This document shows positions 1-5,347 of a stretch of DNA of 5,347 nt, one piece after another; within the stretch, counting starts at the first letter, position 1, and the number at the start of each line of letters is the position of its first letter. Source of the stretch: Clostridiales bacterium (GTDB taxonomy: Bacteria > Bacillota > Peptococcia > DRI-13 > UBA5745); contig WRNN01000041.1 of assembly GCA_009776595.1 (NCBI GenBank), positions 1 through 5,347 of the forward strand, written 5' to 3'. Below the pieces are notes generated by a model, which saw only the letters and a program-made list of their open reading frames with translations, did not search any database and had not been told where the DNA came from. The position numbers and the translations under genes were made by a program.

Positions 1-101
1 GTCTTTGTGTCGCCAAGTCTTTGGCTCAGTCCACTAAGCTGCTTATCGATGCCCATTGTACGCTATATCCGGCATGGATTCAAGTACAGCGAAAACACAC
101 G
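1..101. other. left flank of the insertion sequence, no gene recognised
   Basis: Two plus-strand frames stay open across this short stretch until they meet stops inside the left terminal repeat of the element, but neither translation resembles a family I know and there is no start codon with a ribosome binding site. A small inverted repeat, GCCAA-GTCT-TTGGC, lies at 12-25. The stretch may be the other half of whatever the insertion sequence entered, but nothing links it to the AT-rich frame on the right side. Confidence 0.4.
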
Positions 102-123
102 CACGTCAATCTAATTTGAGATT
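102..123 (+). repeat. left terminal inverted repeat of the IS
   Basis: It begins CACGTCAATCTAATTTG and ends AGATT, and is the exact reverse complement of 1670-1691 over 22 bases. The match stops on both sides: the outer bases are G here and A in the other copy, and the inner bases diverge at once. The repeat is itself partly palindromic (AATCT-aatttg-AGATT), so each end could form a small hairpin. Confidence 0.8.
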
Positions 124-152
124 ATACCCAGAGCAAGATCCATTGTGGGTAT
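124..152. repeat. small inverted repeat just inside the left IS end
   Basis: ATACCCA (124-130) is the reverse complement of TGGGTAT (146-152), with a 15-base spacer. It lies downstream of the transposase gene and directly beside the terminal repeat. It could be a weak transcription stop for the transposase mRNA or a transposase-binding site, but no T-run follows on the transcribed strand. Only the 7-bp match is seen; the role is inference. Confidence 0.35.
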
Positions 153-333
153 TGTAGTGAACTCTGTTCTAAGTTGTGTATTAGCAATCTCTATAACTGG
201 AAACAACTGGCCTCCTTTTGACACCGCCCACAGCCCCCCCACCGTCCTACGACGACGCTGTGCTGCAAGGTTGACCGTTACTTATGGAGAAAAATGGCTG
301 AAATCGAAAGCACGTTGACTGGCAACCCATTTT

Positions 334-1458
334 TTATATCTGGGAAACGAAGCCCAGGAACGCCGAAAGGTTGTCGAGGTCGAAAAGGTTACGCTTCAGT
401 ATCTTGGATATCGGGCTTTTACTGTCGGTCTTGCTTTTGTATCCCTTCACTAGATTAAGGACTGCTTTTCTTAGGAGGTTCAATGTTTTCTGCACATTCA
501 TATCCCATACCATGGTCTTGTCCTCGGCAAAATGGACGTCCAGCAGCCAATGCATCGCTTCCACACCCCATTCCATGCGGGCATGCCTTAGCAATTCCTC
601 AGCGCTCAGAGCTGCGCTGGAGATATAGTAATGCCATTCATCTGACTTCTCCCCGTTTTTTTCAAACACCCGGTTGATCGCGCCAATGCTCTTAATGCTC
701 GCCCAGTGTTCCGACCCATCCAGCCAGTCGAGGTCGTGGGAAACATACGCCGTGCGCTTCTCTATCCGCCCACCGTTTTTCTCTGTTGTCGAGTGGCTTT
801 CGGTCGGCTCGTTATGGACAAAAAGTTCGATGTCCCTTTTTAAGGCCGGGGTATTGTCCTTTACGACGAACAGATAGTCGGCGCCGGCGTTCACCACTGC
901 TTTAGCCGATTTCTGGTTGCAGTGTAGCGCGTCGGCCACTACGACTGCCCCGGACACATCCAGCAAGTCGATGAGTTCCCTGAAAGCCGTGATCTCTCCC
1001 AACTTTGCCCCTCCGCATTCCCGGCTTCCGATCACCAATCCGTACTCAGACACGATGGCGCTGGCTATGTGGAGCACGCTGCCATCGTCGGTCAGTTTGT
1101 CTGTCGAACACACAGTTTTCCCATCTATCGCGACCGTTTTCCCGGCCGCTCCTCCCGGCAGCATGCCGCGGACCCATCTGGTGAAGGAAAGATTGAACTT
1201 CTCCGCGTCCACGCAGGCGAGTATGTTGTAAAACTGCGCCCGGCACGGAAGCCTCCCGATCCCGAAATGGTCTTCAAAAAACTTGCGCGATGGCGCGGAC
1301 ACAGACCATTCATGAATGTCGTCAATGGTTTGCAGGCCACATAACATACCGCATACCATAATGGATAGCACTTCACTGATGCTATACCAGTATCCATTGT
1401 GCTGTGAGTACCCCTCTACTTCCAAGGCCATTTCCCGCAGGCAATCTATATGTCCCAT
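334..1458 (-). CDS. ISAs1-family transposase (DDE type)
   Basis: This enzyme cuts and joins the ends of the surrounding insertion sequence. The frame opens at 1524 (396 codons), but I choose the ATG at 1456-1458 (374 codons). It has a GAGGTGA Shine-Dalgarno site five bases upstream, while the ATG at 1524 has none and would place a perfect hairpin inside the coding region. Numbering from the 1524 start, the catalytic triad is readable as D134 in VAIDGKT, D198 in VVVADALHCN and E322 in EWGVEAMHWLLDVHF, followed by AED. The N-terminal part (about 25-110) fits the ISAs1-associated helical domain, and the YYISS stretch before the third motif is typical of the family. The length is normal and there is no internal stop or frameshift, so the enzyme may be active. 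It is transcribed away from the methionine synthase gene. Family call from remembered motifs. Confidence 0.92.
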   Translation of the reverse strand: MGHIDCLREMALEVEGYSQHNGYWYSISEVLSIMVCGMLCGLQTIDDIHEWSVSAPSRKFFEDHFGIGRLPCRAQFYNILACVDAEKFNLSFTRWVRGMLPGGAAGKTVAIDGKTVCSTDKLTDDGSVLHIASAIVSEYGLVIGSRECGGAKLGEITAFRELIDLLDVSGAVVVADALHCNQKSAKAVVNAGADYLFVVKDNTPALKRDIELFVHNEPTESHSTTEKNGGRIEKRTAYVSHDLDWLDGSEHWASIKSIGAINRVFEKNGEKSDEWHYYISSAALSAEELLRHARMEWGVEAMHWLLDVHFAEDKTMVWDMNVQKTLNLLRKAVLNLVKGYKSKTDSKSPISKILKRNLFDLDNLSAFLGFVSQI

Positions 1459-1460
1459 CT

Positions 1461-1480
1461 CATTCACCTCACGGTGAATG
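1461..1480 (-). promoter_or_regulatory. hairpin hiding the transposase ribosome binding site
   Basis: On the transcribed strand the sequence reads CATTCACC-GTGA-GGTGAATG, a perfect 8-bp stem with a four-base loop of the stable GNRA type, ending two bases before the chosen ATG. The Shine-Dalgarno sequence GAGGTGA (plus-strand 1464-1470) uses the last two loop bases and five stem bases, so folding would block it. Insertion sequences such as IS10 and IS50 are known to use structures over the start site to keep outside transcripts from producing transposase. That this hairpin does the same is inference. Confidence 0.6.
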
Positions 1481-1669
1481 TTACGCCATTTATGCTTCAA
1501 AGTTGTTTCATGGCGGCCAGTCATGATGTAAACGTATGGTTTTCTGTCTCCCCTAAAGACCCATGTAGCGATTCCTACGTCTGCCGCTGGAGAGGGTTTG
1601 ATAAAAATCGGTATTGTTCTTCGTGTTTTGGATGGTTGGTAGAATGTGGTGTTTCGTTGGCGTTTTCAG

Positions 1670-1691
1670 AATCTCAAATTAGATTGACGTG
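1670..1691 (-). repeat. right terminal inverted repeat of the IS
   Basis: It is the exact reverse complement of 102-123. It lies upstream of the transposase gene. The plus strand here contains a TAG (1680-1682) that closes the reading frame of the AT-rich gene fragment to its right, so the element border and the start of that open frame coincide. Confidence 0.8.
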
Positions 1692-2138
1692 TATGATGCT
1701 CAATGCGTATCAAACAAAAAATTTGGTATTTCTGTCATGAATATTGGCGGTGTTTCGAAGGGGCTTATAATAAATATTTCTTTCGAACAAGCAAATGATA
1801 TCGGGATTGAATCACCGACATTGATTCTGTTCAAAAAAGCTAATGACCTTAAACAAATCTCGCTTGATATGATCCGTGTAGATACTAATAACAAAACTGT
1901 TTTTAGGGCTGAGTTGCCGGACTTTCAAATACAAGGCGGGTTTAACGAGTATAGCGCTAAAATGCGTGGAAAAGGTAAACAAAATGTGGCCAATAGCTGT
2001 AGATTGAATTTGCTTTTTACTCCATACGGTAACGATGCATCACTTAAAAGCATGGAAATCGAAGTTATTCCAAGTGAATATCCTACAAATAAGGCAGTAT
2101 ATAAATATCGAGAAACAGCCTTTCGTCATTTAGAATGA
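1689..2138 (+). CDS. hypothetical protein fragment, 5' end probably removed by the IS
   Basis: The open frame gives up to 149 residues and no family that I recognise. The only upstream start candidate is a GTG (1689-1691) formed by the last three bases of the IS repeat. The first ATG (1737) would give 133 residues. Neither has a Shine-Dalgarno site. The frame is open exactly from the IS border, which suggests the 3' part of a longer gene cut by the insertion. The product has alternating hydrophobic and polar stretches (for example LIINISF, TLILFK, RLNLLFTPY, MEIEVIP) compatible with a beta-rich domain, with no signal peptide or membrane segment and one or two cysteines. Codons are strongly AT-rich (AAA, AAT, ATT, GAT), unlike the GC-rich methionine synthase gene, so it is probably acquired DNA. 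That it was once coding is supported by its length and codon pattern; that it is expressed now is doubtful. Confidence 0.5.
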   Translation: MYDAQCVSNKKFGISVMNIGGVSKGLIINISFEQANDIGIESPTLILFKKANDLKQISLDMIRVDTNNKTVFRAELPDFQIQGGFNEYSAKMRGKGKQNVANSCRLNLLFTPYGNDASLKSMEIEVIPSEYPTNKAVYKYRETAFRHLE

Positions 2139-2192
2139 GCATTTCATTAATATTTTGAAGCTCTATAGTTTCTCAGAAGAAGGTAGCAGTTT

Positions 2193-2226
2193 TGAATGCG
2201 CAACGGGCTTAAGCCGTTTGCGTTCA
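2193..2226. repeat. imperfect palindrome, possible hairpin
   Basis: The arms are TGAA-tg-CGCA-ACGG and CCGT-t-TGCG-TTCA around the loop GCTTAAG: twelve base pairs with two small bulges. The centre also contains the perfect palindrome GGCTTAAGCC (2206-2215). It lies about 55 bases after the stop of the AT-rich frame, near where base composition turns GC-rich. No T-run follows on the plus strand, so a factor-independent terminator is unlikely. It could be a dispersed palindromic repeat or a recombination scar. Confidence 0.45.
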
Positions 2227-2260
2227 CTGCTCAAATGGGTTAAACTAGGGGCATATGTGA

Positions 2261-2473
2261 GTATTACAACGATGGAAGCAGGGGGCAGGCGAAGCGGCGC
2301 ACGATAAAGCATACGAACAGCTTGCGGGCTACATGGGCAGCAAGGGCGTCGACGAGGGTTATCTGCTGACATTCGACTTCCGCAAGGACGTGGAAAAGCA
2401 CCAACGAGCCGAATGGGTGGAATTCGGGGGAAAGCGGATATTCGACGCGGTCGTGGCGACCGCATCTGCATAA
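2261..2473 (+). pseudogene. C-terminal remnant of an AAA-ATPase/PD-(D/E)XK nuclease-like gene
   Basis: This frame is open from just after a TGA (2258-2260) to a TAA at 2471-2473, about 70 codons, with no start codon in its first part. The translation contains AHDKAYEQLAGYMGSKG, then EGYLLTFDFRK and EWVEFGGKRIFDAVV. These match what I remember of the C-terminal end of the widespread family with an N-terminal AAA ATPase domain (PF09820-like) and a C-terminal PD-(D/E)XK nuclease-like domain (PF08011-like). The ATPase part, normally several hundred residues, is absent. The expected ExK nuclease motif before the conserved Trp (ELKxW in relatives) reads VLQRW here, so the Glu and Lys appear lost. 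It is a dead fragment whose composition is closer to the downstream gene than to the AT-rich frame before it. Confidence 0.75.
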
Positions 2474-2596
2474 CGAGTGATCTGTTAAGTCTAGAAGCTA
2501 CCAAACCACTTGTCGATATTTTTGTAAGTCAGACGCGTAGCCATGTCGCAATACCGGTTAAGTGGGAACGCGTTGCCTTGAAAGGGTGAACAGACT
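2474..2596 (+). promoter_or_regulatory. leader of the methionine synthase gene with its ribosome binding site
   Basis: AGGGTGA at 2583-2589 sits seven bases before the ATG at 2597 and supports that start. Upstream is an imperfect dyad, GGgAACGCGTTgCC (2564-2577), with the perfect core AACGCGTT, which could be an operator or a short hairpin close to the start. I find no convincing -35/-10 pair, no SAM riboswitch motif and no full cobalamin riboswitch, and the stretch is too short for the latter. The promoter may lie further upstream in the decayed region. Confidence 0.5.
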
Positions 2597-5323
2597 ATGC
2601 CAAATATCCTTGAAGCAATGAAACAGCGGGTCTTGCTAAGCGACGGCGCTATGGGCACGATGCTGCAAAGCAAAGGCTTGCCTGCAGGCGTCAGCCCGGA
2701 AGTATGGATGCTGTCAAACCCGGACAGCGTCCTTGAAATCTCAACTTCTTATGCGAAAGCCGGCGCCCATGTCCTCGAAACCAATACCTTTGGCGCAAAC
2801 CGGATCAAGCTGGCGGAATACGGATATGCGGAAGACGTGAATCTGATCAATGCTACAGCGGTATCGCTGGCAAAGAAAGCAGCCGGACCAAACCGGTATG
2901 TCGCCGGCGTCATTGGCCCAAGCGGTCAGTTTCCGGCGCCCATCGGCAGCATCGGCTTTGAGGATTTGATAGAAATCTTTGCGCAGCAGGCCCAATCTCT
3001 ATCCCTGAGCGGCGCCGACCTGATCCTCCTCCAGACCTTTTCTGATCTCGGGGAAGCAAGGGCCGCCTATCTGGGCATTCGGAAGGTCACCAACCTCCCG
3101 GTCGCCGTTTCTCTGACCTACAGCCAAAACCGGCGGACGCTGACAGGCACGGATCCGGAAACCGCGGCGCTTGTCTTTTCTGCTTTGGGCGCCGATGTAT
3201 TGGGCGCCAATTGCTCTTCCGGCCCTGAAGAAATGCTGTCCGTCATTAAAATATACCACGAAAGCTGTCGCCTGCCCCTTCTGGCGGAACCGAATGCCGG
3301 CGTGCCGGTACTACAGGGCGGCCAGTCTGTATTCCCTCTGACGCCCGAGGACATGGCTGCCTATACCACGCAATTTCTGGAGTACGGGGTTCGATTCCTG
3401 GGCGGCTGCTGCGGCACTGCCCCGCCGCATATCAAAGCCATTGCCGAAGCGGCCAAAAATTGGGACGGTCAAGTCGATCCGGCCTGCCGGGAGCAGGCTT
3501 CTTCCCTGACCTCCCGCTCAAGAGCCATCTGGCTCGGCTTCGGCCTGCCGCCGCGCCTGGCCGGCGAAAAGCTGAACCCCACGAATAGAAAGGCATTAAC
3601 CCAAGCCTTGACGACAGGAGACTTTGACGTCTATGCCCGGGAAGGGCTTGCCCAGATACAAGCCGGCGCCGAATTACTGGGCGTCAATGTCGGTCTTGCG
3701 GGAAGCGACGAAGTGACCAATCTGACGCAGGCTATCATCCGGCTCCAGCAATCCCCGGATTTTCCTCTAATTATCGACACGCTCAATCCCCAAGCCCTGG
3801 AGAAAGCGCTGATCCATTATCACGGGAAGGCCCTGGTGAATTCCGTGAATGGTAAAGAATCCAGCCTCAGCACCGTGCTCCCCCTGGTGAAGAAGTACGG
3901 CGCGGCTGTCCTTGGGCTTACCTTGGATGAAAACGGCGTCCCGGAGAAGGCGGAGGACCGTCTGCTCATCGCCGAGCGAATCCTGGACCGGGCTATGGCG
4001 GAAGGCATTCAAAGGAATGATGTGATCATCGATTGTCTGGTCATGGCGGCGGTCTCCGATCCGGGCCAAGCCGCGGAAACACTGAAAGCTCTCAGCCTTG
4101 TTAAAAATAAACTTGGCGTGACAACCATACTGGGCATCAGCAACATCTCCCATGGCATGCCGAAACGCGCCTGGCTGAATCAGGCGTTCCTGGCGCAGGC
4201 CATCGCCGCCGGCCTCGACGTCGCCATCGCTGACGCTTTTGATCCGGGCATACGCTCCATCCTGACCGCAGGAACATTTCTGGTCGAAAAAGATCCCCAC
4301 GCCGCGCGTTATATTGAGAAAGCGAAAGCAGAGGATAACAGGAACGAAAAGCAGGAAGTTGGCGTGCCCGCCCGATCCGGGGCTTCCGCATCTGCGCAGG
4401 CAGCCGAATCCGCCGATTCCGCCGAATCCGCCGATTCCACCGAATCCGCCGGGGCTTCCGCATCGGCCGAAGCAAGCGAATCCCCCGAGGCCTCCGGCGC
4501 CTCTGAAACATCTGAAATCGGCGAAACGCCGGCGTCTGCCGAAACGACCGAAGCCGCTGAAGCTGCCGCATCTACCGAAACGGCGGAAGCGTCTGAAGCC
4601 TCCGCTGCTTCCGCTTCCGGCGAAACGCCCGGGTCCGGCGAACTGCCTCTGTCTGATGAAACTGTGCAGCCTGTGTCTGAAGCGGAAGAAGATCCTTTTT
4701 CTCAGGATCTGCTTGCTTTACAGAAAGCCATTATCCTTAACGACCGGCCGCAGATCCGGAAACTGCTTCAGCCTATGATCGCCGACAGGAGCTTCATCGA
4801 ATTGGTCGATCAAAGCATCATCCCGGCCATGGCTTCAGCAGGCGAAGCCTATGCCCGGGGTGATACTTTCCTGCCGCAGCTTCTTCTTACTGCTGACGGC
4901 GCTTCCTTTACTTTTGATTACCTGCGTGTCACCAAGCCAAATTCGGCTGTTCCCTCCCTCGAAACAGTGATCCTGGGGACTGTCGCCGGAGATATTCATG
5001 ATATCGGAAAGAACATTACGAAAGCCATATTGTCCAGCTACGGGTATCATGTCATCGATCTGGGGAGGAGCGTGCCGGCACAGGACTTTATCGAAGCGGT
5101 CAAAGAGCATAAAGCGCACATACTTGGCCTTTCTGCTCTGATGACCTCCACCATGATTGAAATGGAACCTGTGATTCGGGCTATTCGCCACGAAGGATTA
5201 TCTGCGAAAATCCTGGTCGGCGGCGCTGTCCTCACCGAAGAATTTGCCGAAAGCATCGGGGCGGACGCTTATGTGAAAGACGCGGCGCAAGCCCACAGCG
5301 TCATTCGTCGGCTGCTTGATTGA
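2597..5323 (+). CDS. metH: cobalamin-dependent methionine synthase, short form without reactivation domain
   Basis: It is expected to move a methyl group from methyltetrahydrofolate through protein-bound cobalamin to homocysteine, making methionine in the cytoplasm. Domains: homocysteine methyltransferase barrel, about 1-290, with DGAMGTMLQ (16-24), ETNTFGANR (61-69) and the zinc ligands C206, C271 and C272; pterin barrel, about 305-570, with GEKLNPTNRK (323-332), N397, VNSVNGK (414-420), D479 and GISNISHGMP (513-522); acidic Ala/Ser/Glu/Thr linker, about 594-700; cap domain, about 701-780, with FLPQLLLTADGA (758-769); cobalamin domain, about 788-908, with GDIHDIGK (798-805, H801 as lower cobalt ligand), S846 in LSALMTST, and GGA (875-877). 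The protein ends there, so the AdoMet-binding reactivation domain of E. coli MetH (1227 residues) is missing, as in Thermotoga and many Firmicutes, where a separate protein is thought to supply it. At 908 residues it exceeds similar short forms (roughly 770-800), mostly because of the linker. The Asp of the usual D-x-N-x-G pterin motif is G362. A corrinoid methyltransferase with another methyl donor cannot be excluded. Confidence 0.9.
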   Translation: MPNILEAMKQRVLLSDGAMGTMLQSKGLPAGVSPEVWMLSNPDSVLEISTSYAKAGAHVLETNTFGANRIKLAEYGYAEDVNLINATAVSLAKKAAGPNRYVAGVIGPSGQFPAPIGSIGFEDLIEIFAQQAQSLSLSGADLILLQTFSDLGEARAAYLGIRKVTNLPVAVSLTYSQNRRTLTGTDPETAALVFSALGADVLGANCSSGPEEMLSVIKIYHESCRLPLLAEPNAGVPVLQGGQSVFPLTPEDMAAYTTQFLEYGVRFLGGCCGTAPPHIKAIAEAAKNWDGQVDPACREQASSLTSRSRAIWLGFGLPPRLAGEKLNPTNRKALTQALTTGDFDVYAREGLAQIQAGAELLGVNVGLAGSDEVTNLTQAIIRLQQSPDFPLIIDTLNPQALEKALIHYHGKALVNSVNGKESSLSTVLPLVKKYGAAVLGLTLDENGVPEKAEDRLLIAERILDRAMAEGIQRNDVIIDCLVMAAVSDPGQAAETLKALSLVKNKLGVTTILGISNISHGMPKRAWLNQAFLAQAIAAGLDVAIADAFDPGIRSILTAGTFLVEKDPHAARYIEKAKAEDNRNEKQEVGVPARSGASASAQAAESADSAESADSTESAGASASAEASESPEASGASETSEIGETPASAETTEAAEAAASTETAEASEASAASASGETPGSGELPLSDETVQPVSEAEEDPFSQDLLALQKAIILNDRPQIRKLLQPMIADRSFIELVDQSIIPAMASAGEAYARGDTFLPQLLLTADGASFTFDYLRVTKPNSAVPSLETVILGTVAGDIHDIGKNITKAILSSYGYHVIDLGRSVPAQDFIEAVKEHKAHILGLSALMTSTMIEMEPVIRAIRHEGLSAKILVGGAVLTEEFAESIGADAYVKDAAQAHSVIRRLLD
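4377..4464 (+). repeat. short tandem and direct repeats inside the linker-coding region
   Basis: The 18-base unit GCCGAATCCGCCGATTCC (Ala-Glu-Ser-Ala-Asp-Ser) occurs twice perfectly at 4403-4420 and 4421-4438, followed by a partial third copy with one change at its first base (4439-4451). A 16-base direct repeat, CCGGGGCTTCCGCATC, brackets it at 4377-4392 and 4449-4464. Its spacing is 72 bases, four times the unit length. All are in frame and multiples of three, so changes in copy number would lengthen or shorten the linker without breaking the protein. Confidence 0.8.
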
Positions 5324-5347
5324 TGAGCTCGTTTTGCACTACCGGCG
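5323..5347 (+). CDS. possible start of a next gene, cut by the window end
   Basis: The last A of the methionine synthase stop (TGA, 5321-5323) begins an ATG (5323-5325), giving a TGATG overlap typical of translationally coupled genes. The eight readable codons give MSSFCTTG. There is no clear Shine-Dalgarno site, which coupling could make unnecessary. The visible part is too short to tell a real gene from chance. In this position a separate methionine synthase reactivation protein or another one-carbon enzyme would make sense, but nothing in the sequence shows it. Confidence 0.2.

Larger units (their letters stand above)
102..1691 (-). mobile_element. ISAs1-family insertion sequence, apparently complete
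   Basis: The element is bounded by perfect 22-bp inverted repeats (102-123 and 1670-1691) and carries one intact ISAs1-type transposase on the minus strand. Between repeats and gene lie about 210 bases on the 3' side (124-333) and about 210 on the 5' side (1459-1669), which is long for an element usually reported at about 1.2-1.5 kb; here the total is 1590 bases. The 3' non-coding part holds a 7-bp inverted repeat and a run of seven C at 234-240, and no gene. No 8-10 bp target duplication is visible: the bases outside the left repeat (ending AAACACACG) differ from those outside the right one (TATGATGCTC). Either the site was rearranged after insertion or the true ends lie elsewhere. Element identity is secure from the transposase; the exact ends are inferred from the repeats. 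Confidence 0.75.

Noticed and set aside
1458..1524. Longer transposase start at 1524
   Set aside because: No Shine-Dalgarno site precedes it, and the ATG at 1458 has a well-spaced GAGGTGA. The longer form stays possible only as a leader translation.
318..1526. Possible inner inverted ends sharing TGACTGGC (near 318 on the plus strand, near 1519 on the minus strand)
   Set aside because: Only eight bases match and one copy lies beside the chosen coding start. The perfect 22-bp pair further out is far stronger.
1450..1740. 96-codon plus-strand open frame across the right IS end
   Set aside because: It runs antisense through the transposase start and the non-coding IS end, has no ribosome binding site and no recognisable product.
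2550..2590. Resemblance to a T-box core (GTGGGAACGCG at 2562-2572 against GTGGNACCGCG) or to the GGGAA part of a cobalamin riboswitch
   Set aside because: The T-box match has a mismatch in its core and no specifier stem, antiterminator partner or terminator hairpin is visible in the 120-base leader. The cobalamin riboswitch lacks its GCCACTG box and there is no room for the remaining helices before the ATG.
1..2600. CRISPR array, tRNA or rRNA gene
   Set aside because: No regularly spaced direct repeats, cloverleaf-type arms or conserved RNA motifs were seen on reading either strand.
3767..4300. 177-codon minus-strand open frame
   Set aside because: It lies wholly antisense to the conserved pterin barrel and has no recognisable domain; the barrel motifs on the plus strand explain the sequence.
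4137..4571. Arg-rich minus-strand open frame
   Set aside because: Its Arg repeats are the antisense reading of the linker repeat; there is no support for a separate gene.
4314..4778. 154-codon plus-strand open frame in another register, rich in Pro
   Set aside because: It overlaps the linker of the methionine synthase and its Pro-Pro-Ile repeats are the frame-shifted reading of the GCC/TCC/GAA codon repeats. It is a shadow of low-complexity coding sequence.

Overview
The window joins an accessory, decaying segment (about 1-2500) to a long housekeeping-type gene (2597-5323). The organism is probably an anaerobic Firmicute or a similar bacterium. This rests on three family resemblances recalled from memory: a clostridial-style ISAs1 transposase, a B12-dependent methionine synthase of the short form without a C-terminal reactivation domain, and a remnant of the AAA-ATPase/PD-(D/E)XK family common in gut and sediment anaerobes. 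Species cannot be read from the window.

Region by region: positions 1-101 hold no recognisable gene. Positions 102-1691 look like one complete insertion sequence. It has perfect 22-bp inverted repeats at both ends (102-123 and 1670-1691) around an intact ISAs1-family transposase on the minus strand (334-1458 from the preferred start). The transposase start lies behind a hairpin with a GTGA (GNRA-type) loop that contains the Shine-Dalgarno sequence, a plausible brake on transposase translation. From 1689 to 2138 runs a visibly AT-rich open frame whose 5' end stops at the insertion-sequence border, so it is probably the 3' part of a gene cut by the element. A palindromic element follows (2193-2226). 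At 2261-2473 lies the C-terminal remnant of a PD-(D/E)XK nuclease-like gene without start codon or N-terminus.

The main gene, 2597-5323 (908 codons), encodes a cobalamin-dependent methionine synthase (MetH type). Its order is a homocysteine methyltransferase barrel with zinc-ligand cysteines, a pterin (methyltetrahydrofolate) barrel, a very long acidic Ala/Ser/Glu/Thr linker, a cobalamin cap, and a cobalamin-binding domain with D-x-H-x-x-G. Two features stand out. The linker is about 107 residues without a basic, aromatic or cysteine residue and contains an 18-bp tandem repeat. In the pterin barrel, the Asp of the usual D-x-N-x-G motif reads Gly. The stop codon overlaps a possible ATG of a next gene that runs off the window.

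Together this looks like a methionine/one-carbon metabolism gene whose upstream side has collected an insertion sequence and fragments of accessory genes. I see no complete undescribed multi-gene system. The most unusual items are the methionine synthase architecture and the translational-control hairpin of the transposase.
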